The notes: generated from the sequence alone by a model not told the origin. Positions 1 to 5,458 are shown, counted from the first letter of the stretch. The stretch is 5,458 nt of DNA from Alistipes sp. (GCA_017380955.1 JAFOCZ010000047.1:1-5458); one strand, 5' to 3'. Numbers and translations are program-made.

Positions 1-40
1 AGATGTAAACAATAGAAATCGTTAGATGTGGTGAGTTTAA
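1..40. repeat. Degenerate left-edge unit of the 47-bp tandem array
   Basis: Bases 16-31 (AAATCGTTAGATGTGG) resemble the distal part of the last A-type unit (AAGTCGTGAGATGTGG, 251-266). The spacing to the next unit is about 46 bases, so this is probably a diverged repeat copy cut by the window edge. The 14-base core seen in the other units is not preserved here. The alignment is short and made by eye. Confidence 0.45.
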
Positions 41-273
41 GGGCTGGGAATTTGATGTCAGAAGCCGTAAGATATGATACAGATAGCGGGGTGGAAATTT
101 GATGTCAGAGTGGTGCAGCAGTGGCACTGACAAAGGGCTGAGAATTTGATGTCAGAAGTCGTGAGATATGATACAGATAACGGGGTAGAAATTTGATGTC
201 AGAGTGGTGCAGCAGTGGCGCTGACAAAGGACTGAGAATTTGATGTCAGAAGTCGTGAGATGTGGTACATAAC
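41..273. repeat. Alternating A/B tandem repeat, 47-bp step, 94-bp higher-order unit
   Basis: Five units follow head to tail: A 41-87, B 88-134, A' 135-181, B' 182-228 and A'' 229-273. The 14-mer AATTTGATGTCAGA starts at 49, 96, 143, 190 and 237, exactly 47 bases apart each time. The first 22 bases of A and B are nearly the same (20 of 22), while the remaining 25 bases differ and alternate. A-B and A'-B' differ at 6 of 94 positions, and all six are transitions. A'' has three further transitions and a 2-base deletion near its end. Neither 47 nor 94 is a multiple of 3, so the array is not a protein repeat. B units can fold: TGTCAG (103-108) pairs with CTGACA (127-132), and CAGTGGCACTG (119-129) is a palindrome around one base. 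The function is unknown; a minisatellite or a protein-binding array is possible. Confidence 0.93.
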
Positions 274-278
274 AAAAG

Positions 279-322
279 TATCCCGCTTGGGATAGTACAA
301 GAAGTACAGCCCAAGTGGGATA
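279..322. terminator. Bidirectional hairpin terminator between rubrerythrin and the repeat array
   Basis: Bases 279-291 pair with 310-322 over 13 base pairs, one of them a G-T wobble. A nested GTAC/GTAC stem (295-298 with 304-307) lies inside. On the plus strand the hairpin is followed by TCTTTTTGG (323-331), and on the minus strand by CTTTTGTTA (278-270). It lies about 50 bases past the rubrerythrin stop and is its most likely terminator. The better T-run faces plus, so it could also stop a transcript that crosses the repeat array. The pairing is seen directly; the function is inferred. Confidence 0.72.
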
Positions 323-336
323 TCTTTTTGGTATAT

Positions 337-351
337 GCCGCAGATTGCGGC
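337..351. other. Small GC-rich hairpin in the rubrerythrin 3' region
   Basis: GCCGCA (337-342) and TGCGGC (346-351) form a perfect 6-bp stem with a 3-base loop, about 20 bases after the rubrerythrin stop. No T-run follows on the minus strand, so alone it is not a standard terminator. It may protect the mRNA 3' end or act together with the larger hairpin at 279-322. Confidence 0.4.
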
Positions 352-372
352 TTATCACATCAAATTATCAAA

Positions 373-924
373 TTATTTGAAGTAGCGGTTGTAAAGACCC
401 TCAAATCCCTTACCGTGACGAGCCTCGTCCTTAGCCATCTCGTGTACGGTGTCGTGGATAGCGTCAAAGTTGTTCTGCTTAGCGAGGGCTGCGATACGCA
501 TCTTGTCCTCACAAGCACCAGCCTCGGCGTTCATACGCTTCTCGAGGTTAGTCTTGGTATCCCATACGCAGTCGCCCAACAACTCTGCGAACTTTGAGGC
601 GTGCTCTGCCTCCTCGAAAGCGTAGCGCTTGAAGGCCTCAGCGATCTCTGGGTAACCCTCGCGGTCTGCCTGGCGGCTCATAGCAAGGTACATACCTACC
701 TCGGTGCACTCACCCATAAAGTGGTTGTTCAAGCCCTCGAGGATCTCTGGGTGATCTACCTTACCATCACCGATCTTGTGCTCTGTTACGAACTCAAGAG
801 CCTTACCCTCCTCCTGCATCTCGTTGAACTTATCCTTGCCAACCTTGCACAATGGGCACTGATCTGGAGCCTCGTTACCCTCGTGAATATATCCGCATAC
901 TGAACAAATAAACTTCTTTGCCAT
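373..924 (-). CDS. rbr: Reverse-type rubrerythrin (probable NADH-dependent peroxidase)
   Basis: This 183-residue cytoplasmic protein has its rubredoxin domain at the N-terminus (residues 1-35: C7-x2-C10 and C23-P-L-C26, the four iron ligands) and a ferritin-like diiron domain behind it (about 60-183). The diiron domain has E72 near its start and two ExxH motifs, E105-H108 and E167-H170. Classic rubrerythrins carry the rubredoxin part at the C-terminus; the swapped order defines reverse rubrerythrins. Those characterised in clostridia reduce hydrogen peroxide, taking electrons from NADH through partner proteins, and protect anaerobes from oxygen. Both metal sites look complete, so it should be active. 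It starts with ATG at 924, and both that start and the length fit the family. It has its own promoter (992-1021) and an A-rich leader of about 60 bases, so it is transcribed separately from the membrane-protein gene upstream. Family assignment is firm; the exact electron donor is not visible. Confidence 0.96.
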   Translation of the reverse strand: MAKKFICSVCGYIHEGNEAPDQCPLCKVGKDKFNEMQEEGKALEFVTEHKIGDGKVDHPEILEGLNNHFMGECTEVGMYLAMSRQADREGYPEIAEAFKRYAFEEAEHASKFAELLGDCVWDTKTNLEKRMNAEAGACEDKMRIAALAKQNNFDAIHDTVHEMAKDEARHGKGFEGLYNRYFK

Positions 925-991
925 AATCTTATTAGTTTTTATAGGTTAATATTTTTTGTTGTTTTTATTGGTTTTGTTTCCTTTTCGAGTG

Positions 992-1021
992 CAAATATAA
1001 GTGCTTTTTTCGGAACTGCAA
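992..1021 (-). promoter_or_regulatory. Bacteroidetes-type promoter of the rubrerythrin gene
   Basis: Read on the minus strand, the -33 element TTG (1021-1019) is followed by 19 bases and then the -7 element TATATTTG (999-992). This matches the TTG / TAnnTTTG pattern of the Bacteroidetes primary sigma factor. Transcription should begin near 986, giving an A-rich leader of about 60 bases before the ATG at 924. Confidence 0.75.
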
Positions 1022-1025
1022 TAGA

Positions 1026-1062
1026 TTTTCCTTAATGATTTTTTATAGCCCCATAAGGAAAA
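1026..1062. repeat. Inverted repeat just upstream of the rubrerythrin promoter
   Basis: TTTTCCTTA (1026-1034) and TAAGGAAAA (1054-1062) are perfect 9-bp inverted arms with a 19-base gap. They lie between the stop codon of the membrane-protein gene (1084) and the -33 element of the rubrerythrin promoter (1019). No T-run follows on the minus strand, so it is a poor terminator. It could be an operator upstream of the promoter or a 3' stabilising hairpin. The repeat is visible; the role is open. Confidence 0.5.
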
Positions 1063-1083
1063 CTTATACACACTGATTATCAA

Positions 1084-1773
1084 CTACTTCTTCTTGAGAC
1101 CTATGGCTAGGATTACGCCGAGGGCAACGCCCAACAGTGCTGCGAAGAGCACGCGTAACTCGCCAGGAAGCATAAAGGTGATGGTGTGGGCAGGATACCA
1201 GAAGAGTGGAATAGTCTTCTTAAAGATAAAGCCCCACTGCACATCCCAGTTAACGCTCTTTATAAGGCGCTGCATAGGGATAGGTGTCACAAGAGCCTTG
1301 AGCGAGCCACCGCACTCGGCGATATGCGCATCGGTAATCTTGTGGAAGGTCATAAAGACAGGAGCAAAGAAGGTGTTCATCATAACAGATATCGCCAGGG
1401 CCACGACAAACTTACCCCACGACAGACCCTCGGCATAGAACGATGCCACCATCTCGCCACCACCCATATTGGTGATAAACGCTGGGATACCTGCCGAGAA
1501 GACTGTCATCGCCATAGAGATTGCCATACCCAGCAGACCCCAGATGACCATACGTGGCAGTGCGCCAAAGGTAGGATGTGTGTATGCGCCGGTGGAGATT
1601 CTGCAGCCGAGCATCTCGCCGAGGGTTGAGAGTATCGCAAACTTCAGGAATGCCATAATCATAGCGTGCTCGGCATTGAAGCCCTTATACCACGCATAGA
1701 GTTCGGGAGATACGAAGAATGGCACAAATATCGCCAGCATAACAAGGGCGAAATAGAGATCGGTACGTTTCAT
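1084..1773 (-). CDS. Multi-pass inner-membrane protein, possibly Mpv17/PMP22-like
   Basis: The 229-residue protein begins MKRTDLYFALV. I place the start at the ATG at 1773 rather than the upstream ATG at 1824, because the latter lies inside the -7 promoter element. Hydrophobic segments are at about residues 6-22, 37-55, 74-98, 119-142, 188-203 and 207-225, with a lysine-rich C-terminus. There is no signal peptide apart from the first membrane segment. The C-terminal stretch with FWYP (191-194), then LPGELR (202-207) and a final hydrophobic helix recalls the tryptophan/proline/arginine pattern at the end of Mpv17/PMP22 proteins, but I recognise this only loosely. No catalytic motif is visible, so the function is unknown. 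It lies downstream of the symporter on the same strand with no terminator between them, so it may be read both from its own promoter and by read-through. Confidence 0.85.
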   Translation of the reverse strand: MKRTDLYFALVMLAIFVPFFVSPELYAWYKGFNAEHAMIMAFLKFAILSTLGEMLGCRISTGAYTHPTFGALPRMVIWGLLGMAISMAMTVFSAGIPAFITNMGGGEMVASFYAEGLSWGKFVVALAISVMMNTFFAPVFMTFHKITDAHIAECGGSLKALVTPIPMQRLIKSVNWDVQWGFIFKKTIPLFWYPAHTITFMLPGELRVLFAALLGVALGVILAIGLKKK

Positions 1774-1821
1774 ATTTATAGAATTTAGGTTTTCAGTATT
1801 ATATAGTAGGTATTGCAAAAA

Positions 1822-1852
1822 CAAAGGTAGGAATTTATTTCAGAAATTACAA
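1822..1852 (-). promoter_or_regulatory. Bacteroidetes-type promoter of the membrane-protein gene
   Basis: On the minus strand TTG (1852-1850), a 20-base spacer and TACCTTTG (1829-1822) match the TTG / TAnnTTTG pattern. The start of transcription would fall near 1815, leaving a leader of about 40 bases before the ATG at 1773. This decides the start codon of that gene. GGTATTG (1809-1815) and CAATACC (1850-1856) form an inverted repeat that brackets the promoter, and TTTCAGAAA (1838-1846) is a palindrome within the spacer. Either could be an operator. Confidence 0.72.
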
Positions 1853-1867
1853 TACCACAACTACTTG

Positions 1868-3316
1868 TTACTCGGCATCGCACTTCACAGATGTTGAGAA
1901 CAGCGACATTCCCAACATTGTGATGGCGGCATTTACGATGATAATCTCGTAACTAAACTGATAGCCACCAAACCACGATGCAGCATTGCTGGCAACAAGA
2001 TAACTGAGAAGCGGCGCTACGATGGCGATAACGGGGATGGCAGAGCCACGAACGTTGCGGCGTGTGAAGAGTCCGAAGGCAAACATTCCGAGCAGGGGAC
2101 CATAGGTGTAACTTGCCATTGTGAAGATGAGGGTTATAGCGCCCTGAGCACTTGTATAGCCGAAGATGATTATCACACACATCATAACAAGGGCTATGGC
2201 CGTATGTGACAACTTTCGCAATGAGACTACCCTATCGGCCTTTGCTCCGAGGATATCGAGAGTAAAGGATGTTGTGAGCGCCGTGAGTGCCGAGCCTGCA
2301 GAGGAGTAGGTAGATGCCACCAATCCGAGCAGGAAGAGGATACCCACAACAACTGGAAGACCGCACTCCGTAGCGACATAGCCAAAGAGCGTATCACCCT
2401 GCGTGACAGCGATACCGCACGAGTCGGCAAAGATATAGAGCAGCGCTCCGAGGCACAAGAACAACGCAATGACAACAGCCTGAATAAGGATAGAGGATAT
2501 CATACTACGCTGAGCATCACGTCTATTGCGGCACGACAATATGGTCTGCATCATATCCTGGTCCAATCCTGTCATAGCCACAACGAGGAATATGCCGGCT
2601 ATGAACTGCTTCCAGAAGTAGCGCCTGTCGAGAGGGTCGTCAAAGAATAGAGTATCGGAGTAATCACTTTGGGCAATAGCGCTAAGAGCATCGCCAAGAC
2701 CTATGCCCAATGCGTCAACGATAGCGACGATAGCCACCACGATGCTCGCCAGCATAATGATACTCTTGAGCATCTCGACCCACACCACCGAGCGGACACC
2801 ACCACGGCGTGTGTAGAGCCACACCATAGCCATCATAACAAAGGCATTCGCAGCAAAGGGGATATCGTAGTGGTCGTACAACAACTTCTGAAGCACCACG
2901 CAGATGATATATGCGCGTAGCGATGCCGACAGAATCTTCGCCACGAAGAAAAACCACGCTCCTGTGCGGTGTGCAGAGACCCCAAACCGGCGGTCGAGGT
3001 ATTCGTATAACGACACCACACCCAAACGATAGTATAGCGGTATGAGAAGATAGGAGATTATGACATAGCCGAAGAAGAAGCCGAGGGTGGTCTGCAGATA
3101 GGAGAAGCCATCCGCAGCGACACTGCCCGGAACAGAGATGTAGGTGACACCCGACATTGCAGCGCCAACCATAGCCACAGCAGCCACAACACGCGGAGTG
3201 TTGCGACCACCCGTGAAGAAGGCATCACGCGCCCCACCACGTGACGATGCCCACGCCACAACAAACAGCAGGGCGATATACAGGCCTATAGTGGCGATGA
3301 TAACAGCGTGAGACAC
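1868..3316 (-). CDS. Sodium:solute symporter (SSS family)
   Basis: This 482-residue inner-membrane transporter has about 13 hydrophobic segments, the expected size and build of the SSS family, which couples sodium entry to uptake of sugars, amino acids or other organic solutes. Family landmarks are the first core helix with AAMSGVTYISVPG (52-64), the GGVRSVVWVEMLKS stretch (172-185), the loop QTILSCRNRRDAQRS (257-271), and the helix STYSSAGSALTALTTSF (335-351). In that last helix S338 and S339 line up with the sodium-binding serines of the Vibrio sugar transporter. The start is GTG at 3316: no in-frame ATG lies upstream before the stop at 3341-3343, and the first ATG inside the gene would remove the N-terminal helix. 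It begins 17 bases after the oxidoreductase gene, so the two are probably cotranscribed. The substrate cannot be told from the sequence. Confidence 0.94.
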   Translation of the reverse strand: MSHAVIIATIGLYIALLFVVAWASSRGGARDAFFTGGRNTPRVVAAVAMVGAAMSGVTYISVPGSVAADGFSYLQTTLGFFFGYVIISYLLIPLYYRLGVVSLYEYLDRRFGVSAHRTGAWFFFVAKILSASLRAYIICVVLQKLLYDHYDIPFAANAFVMMAMVWLYTRRGGVRSVVWVEMLKSIIMLASIVVAIVAIVDALGIGLGDALSAIAQSDYSDTLFFDDPLDRRYFWKQFIAGIFLVVAMTGLDQDMMQTILSCRNRRDAQRSMISSILIQAVVIALFLCLGALLYIFADSCGIAVTQGDTLFGYVATECGLPVVVGILFLLGLVASTYSSAGSALTALTTSFTLDILGAKADRVVSLRKLSHTAIALVMMCVIIIFGYTSAQGAITLIFTMASYTYGPLLGMFAFGLFTRRNVRGSAIPVIAIVAPLLSYLVASNAASWFGGYQFSYEIIIVNAAITMLGMSLFSTSVKCDAE

Positions 3317-3333
3317 CCTAACACTCTTATTTA

Positions 3334-4899
3334 TTAGAAGTTATGTGCTTTGCAGAAGCGTGCTACAGCATCTGCCACACGCTCGCCATCCAATGCTGCA
3401 GAGACGATACCTCCGGCATAGCCAGCACCCTCACCCGCAGGGAACAATCCCGCAACCTGGGTGTGCATAAGGGTCTCGGGGTCGCGAGGAATACGCACAG
3501 GCGTAGATGTTCGTGACTCCACACCCACCACAATAGCCTCATCCGACACAAAGCCCTTCATCTTCTTGCCAAAGGTGGCGATACCGCTACGCAGACGTGC
3601 GCCAATAACCTCGGGCATCCACTGGTCGAGGCGTGAGGCTGTCAAACCTGGGATATAGGATGTGCGAGGCAAGGAGCGCGACGCACGACCTGCCACGAAG
3701 TCCGAGACACGCTGCGCAGGGGCTACCTGACGCTCGCCACTATGCTGGCGTGCCAACTCCTCGAACATCTGCTGATAGCGCAAGCCTGCCAACTCACCCC
3801 ACTGCTCCCTGAGATGTGCGAAATCCTCAAGACGCACCTCGGTGACAAGGCCCGAATTGGCAAATGCAGAGTTACGACCGCTGGGCGACATACCATTAAC
3901 CACCGACTGGCTATTGTCGGTCATAGCCGGCACGATGAAGCCTCCTGGACACATACAGAAGGAGTATACACCACGTCCAGCCTCCTGGCTAACAAGCGAA
4001 TAACTTGCGGCAGGAAGCCACTCACCACGCTCCGCACGGTGATACTGGATGCTGTCGATAAGGCGCTGAGGATGCTCTATGCGCACACCCATAGCAAAGG
4101 GCTTTGCCTCGATGGCGATACCCGACTCATACAACATCTCATATATATCGCGTGCCGAGTGTCCTGTGGCCAACACCACAGCAGCACCCTCGATGACATT
4201 ACCACCAACACGCACTCCTGTGATACGACCATTCTTCAGCACAAAACCCGACACCTTATTCTCGAACAACACCTTACCACCGCTCTCGGTGATGGTGCGA
4301 CAGATGTTCGATATGATACGAGGCAACTTATCAGTGCCGATATGAGGATGTGCCTCATAGAGAATCTCGGGGTTAGCGCCGTGCCATACAAGGGTCTGCA
4401 ACGCCTTGTTGTAGTCGCCACGCTTCTTGCTGCGTGTGAAGAGTTTACCATCCGAGAATGTTCCTGCACCACCCTCGCCAAAGGCATAGTTGGAGTCAGG
4501 GTTAATCTCGCCGCCACGGTTAATCTGCGCGATGTCGTACTTTCGTGACAACACCGACTTACCACGCTCAAGGAGTATAGGCTTGAAACCCAACTCTATG
4601 AGGCGCAACGACGTGAACAATCCCGCAGGGCCTGAGCCTACGACAATAACCTCTGTACCATTCTCCACCGAGGGGTAGTCGAAGTGCAACGGCGCGGGCT
4701 GTGGCTCCTGGTCTACGTAAATCTCGAGCGAGAGATTTACCTTCGCCATACGCTGACGCGCATCTATAGATCGCTTCACGACACGCGCAAGGGCGATATC
4801 GCTCTGACGTATTCCCATACGCTCGGCGGCACGTGCCAAGTAGAATTTCTCGTCTGCAGCCTGCTTAGGCGATAACTGAAGGGTTATTATCTTGGGCAT
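3334..4899 (-). CDS. NAD(P)/FAD-dependent oxidoreductase, COG2509 type
   Basis: This 521-residue cytoplasmic flavoprotein carries a Rossmann FAD-binding motif, GSGPAG (88-93), followed by the acidic ribose-binding E111. Further landmarks of this uncharacterised FAD-dependent dehydrogenase group are GEGGAGTFSDGKLFTR (141-156), GTDKLP (188-193), VLATGHSARD (242-251), KPFAMGVRIEHPQ (266-278), FCMCPGGFIVPA (314-325), NGMSPSGRNS (335-344), and the C-terminal FAD motif GLFPAGEGAGYAGGIVSAA (484-502). The N-terminal 80 residues form a separate small domain typical of the group. Length and motifs look complete. The physiological substrate of the family is not known to me. The cysteines at 315 and 317 sit in a conserved stretch and could be redox-active. 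It is the first gene of a likely operon with the symporter. The ATG at 4899 has candidate promoters at 4941-4968 and 4973-5005. Family is firm; role is open. Confidence 0.94.
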   Translation of the reverse strand: MPKIITLQLSPKQAADEKFYLARAAERMGIRQSDIALARVVKRSIDARQRMAKVNLSLEIYVDQEPQPAPLHFDYPSVENGTEVIVVGSGPAGLFTSLRLIELGFKPILLERGKSVLSRKYDIAQINRGGEINPDSNYAFGEGGAGTFSDGKLFTRSKKRGDYNKALQTLVWHGANPEILYEAHPHIGTDKLPRIISNICRTITESGGKVLFENKVSGFVLKNGRITGVRVGGNVIEGAAVVLATGHSARDIYEMLYESGIAIEAKPFAMGVRIEHPQRLIDSIQYHRAERGEWLPAASYSLVSQEAGRGVYSFCMCPGGFIVPAMTDNSQSVVNGMSPSGRNSAFANSGLVTEVRLEDFAHLREQWGELAGLRYQQMFEELARQHSGERQVAPAQRVSDFVAGRASRSLPRTSYIPGLTASRLDQWMPEVIGARLRSGIATFGKKMKGFVSDEAIVVGVESRTSTPVRIPRDPETLMHTQVAGLFPAGEGAGYAGGIVSAALDGERVADAVARFCKAHNF

Positions 4900-4940
4900 A
4901 AAGTATCTCGTTAAATGCTATAACACCATAATCACGACTC

Positions 4941-4968
4941 CAAAAATATAATGGAGCACAATGTTCAA
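4941..4968 (-). promoter_or_regulatory. Candidate promoter of the oxidoreductase-symporter operon
   Basis: On the minus strand TTG (4968-4966), 17 bases and TATTTTTG (4948-4941) partly fit the Bacteroidetes pattern; the spacer is two bases shorter than usual. The -7 box lies within an inverted repeat, CTCCA (4938-4942) and TGGAG (4952-4956). A second candidate, TTG (5005-5003), 22 bases and TATTTTTG (4980-4973), lies further upstream. The region is A/T-rich, so chance matches are likely. Confidence 0.38.
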
Positions 4969-5011
4969 GATACAAAAATACGAAAAAATTATAATAAAAT
5001 TGCAAATAGTG

Positions 5012-5041
5012 TTGTTATATTACAAAAAGTTGCTACCTTTG
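5012..5041 (+). promoter_or_regulatory. Bacteroidetes-type promoter of tRNA-Leu
   Basis: TTG (5012-5014), a 19-base spacer and TACCTTTG (5034-5041) match the TTG / TAnnTTTG pattern well. Transcription should begin near 5046-5048, about 50 bases before the mature tRNA 5' end, leaving a leader for RNase P to remove. Confidence 0.8.
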
Positions 5042-5096
5042 CACCGTCAATAGCGCGAAGATATATCGGTATTATATACTTCATTGATGAGATCCT

Positions 5097-5178
5097 GCGG
5101 ATATGGTGTAATTGGTAGCCACGTCAGACTTAGGATCTGATGCCGAGAGGCGTGGGGGTTCGAGTCCCTTTATCCGCA
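5097..5178 (+). tRNA. tRNA-Leu, anticodon UAG
   Basis: The gene folds as a class II tRNA. The acceptor stem GCGGATA (5097-5103) pairs with TATCCGC (5171-5177), followed by discriminator A (5178). The anticodon stem TCAGA/TCTGA (5124-5128 with 5136-5140) carries loop CTTAGGA with anticodon TAG (5131-5133), which reads CUN leucine codons. A long variable arm with GCC/GGC pairing, typical of leucine tRNAs, and a T-loop TTCGAGT (5159-5165) follow. The CCA end is not encoded, so it must be added after transcription. It has its own promoter and a terminator at 5192-5222. The last bases overlap the stop codon of the recombinase on the other strand. Confidence 0.97.
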
Positions 5179-5191
5179 CAAGGTTTTTTTT
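5161..5191. other. Probable attachment-site junction at the tRNA-Leu 3' end
   Basis: A recombinase tail reads inward and stops inside the tRNA 3' end, the usual arrangement when an element has integrated at a tRNA gene. The crossover would lie somewhere in or just after the T arm and acceptor stem. The matching direct repeat at the far end of the element lies outside the window, so neither the exact core nor the integration itself can be shown here. Confidence 0.35.
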
Positions 5192-5458
5192 GAGGTCAGA
5201 AATTCACTTCTGACCTCTTTTTTATTTTTATAACCTTCTGATATACTGTGAATTATACTGAGGGCATAGTTCTCGTTTATGGTTCGATAATTGCCGATTT
5301 CCTTGTCCCACAAAACACCGCACGGAAAGAGCAAATTTTGGATTCTCTGACTCAATTCCAACTCTGAATCACGCCACAAACTACCTAATTCACAACAAGT
5401 TGCAATTACTTCATTAGTGGTAGATGTAAGGTTCGATAAATTTCTTTTGACCTTTGAC
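5170..5458 (-). CDS. C-terminal fragment of a serine recombinase (mobile-element integrase), cut by the window edge
   Basis: The frame is open from the right edge to a TAA at 5172-5170, giving 95 visible residues. Translation through the edge reads ...NLTSTTNEVIATCCELGSLW before RDSELE; the TTG codon at 5379 is an internal leucine, not a start. The pattern NLLFPCGVLWDKEIGNYRT, then N-x-N, is the C-terminal tail I know from Bacteroidales recombinase-family proteins with a resolvase catalytic domain and a zinc beta-ribbon. Those cut and rejoin DNA to integrate or excise elements. The catalytic serine and ribbon are beyond the edge, so activity cannot be judged. The segment is more A/T-rich than the chromosomal genes to the left, in keeping with acquired DNA. 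Its last codons run antisense through the tRNA terminator and into the tRNA gene. Family call rests on tail similarity from memory. Confidence 0.78.
   Translation of the reverse strand, partial: SKVKRNLSNLTSTTNEVIATCCELGSLWRDSELELSQRIQNLLFPCGVLWDKEIGNYRTINENYALSIIHSISEGYKNKKEVRSEFLTSKKTLCG
5192..5222 (+). terminator. Rho-independent terminator of tRNA-Leu
   Basis: GAGGTCAGAA (5192-5201) pairs perfectly with TTCTGACCTC (5208-5217) around a 6-base loop, followed by a run of T (5218-5222 and on). It lies 13 bases after the tRNA 3' end. The hairpin lies within the coding sequence of the recombinase tail on the other strand, and if the element junction is at the tRNA end, the terminator was supplied by the element. 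Confidence 0.88.

Noticed and set aside
41..273. CRISPR array
   Set aside because: A 22-base repeat with 25-base intervals looks CRISPR-like, but the intervals are not unique: they alternate between two nearly identical sequences. The repeat is also short, and no cas gene is present.
262..597. Plus-strand ORF of 111 codons across the terminator and the 3' part of rubrerythrin
   Set aside because: It runs antisense to a clear rubrerythrin gene and through a hairpin terminator, and its product resembles no family I know.
925..986. Riboswitch or structured leader before rubrerythrin
   Set aside because: The leader is A-rich with no stable stem visible, which is ordinary for well-translated Bacteroidetes genes.
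1186..1629. Plus-strand ORF of 147 codons opposite the membrane protein
   Set aside because: The product is rich in H, R and C with no domain pattern, as expected of an antisense frame of a hydrophobic protein gene.
1774..1824. Upstream ATG giving the membrane protein 17 extra residues
   Set aside because: This ATG lies in the -7 element of the promoter, upstream of the likely transcription start, and the added residues (MFLQYLLYNTENLNSIN) do not look like part of the protein.
3742..4548. Long plus-strand ORF (268 codons) within the oxidoreductase gene
   Set aside because: It is a shadow frame on the antisense strand of a gene with complete family motifs. Its translation has no recognisable motif and no promoter ahead of it.
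5170..5379. Small stand-alone 69-residue protein beginning at 5379
   Set aside because: The codon at 5379-5377 is TTG, and the frame stays open to the window edge with further recombinase-like residues, so this is the tail of a longer gene.

Overview
The window looks like chromosomal DNA of a Bacteroidales bacterium. Three promoters fit the Bacteroidetes pattern closely (TTG, 19-20 bases, TAnnTTTG), the genes lack clear Shine-Dalgarno sites and have A/T-rich leaders, and the protein families are common in gut anaerobes. The genus cannot be fixed from this sequence; a Rikenellaceae/Alistipes-like or Prevotella-like member is a guess.

Layout from left to right. Positions 1-273 hold a non-coding tandem array with a 47-bp step, in which two unit types (A and B) alternate to give a 94-bp higher-order repeat. 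A strong hairpin terminator follows at 279-322. Four genes then lie on the minus strand. From right to left in transcription order they are a COG2509-type FAD-dependent oxidoreductase (3334-4899), a sodium:solute symporter (1868-3316, GTG start 17 bases downstream of the oxidoreductase), a 229-residue multi-pass membrane protein of uncertain family with its own promoter (1084-1773), and a reverse-type rubrerythrin with its own promoter (373-924). On the plus strand a tRNA-Leu(UAG) gene (5097-5178) has a clear promoter and a hairpin terminator. Entering from the right edge on the minus strand is the C-terminal tail of a serine recombinase. Its stop codon lies inside the tRNA 3' end, which marks the probable junction of an integrated mobile element outside the window.

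The oxidoreductase and symporter probably form a two-gene operon. The membrane protein could be read from its own promoter and also by read-through, since no terminator separates it from the symporter. The rubrerythrin is a separate peroxide-defence unit. The points most worth a second look are the alternating A/B repeat array and the recombinase tail that runs antisense through the tRNA terminator into the tRNA gene. I see no complete new defence or mobile system here; the body of any mobile element lies beyond the right edge.
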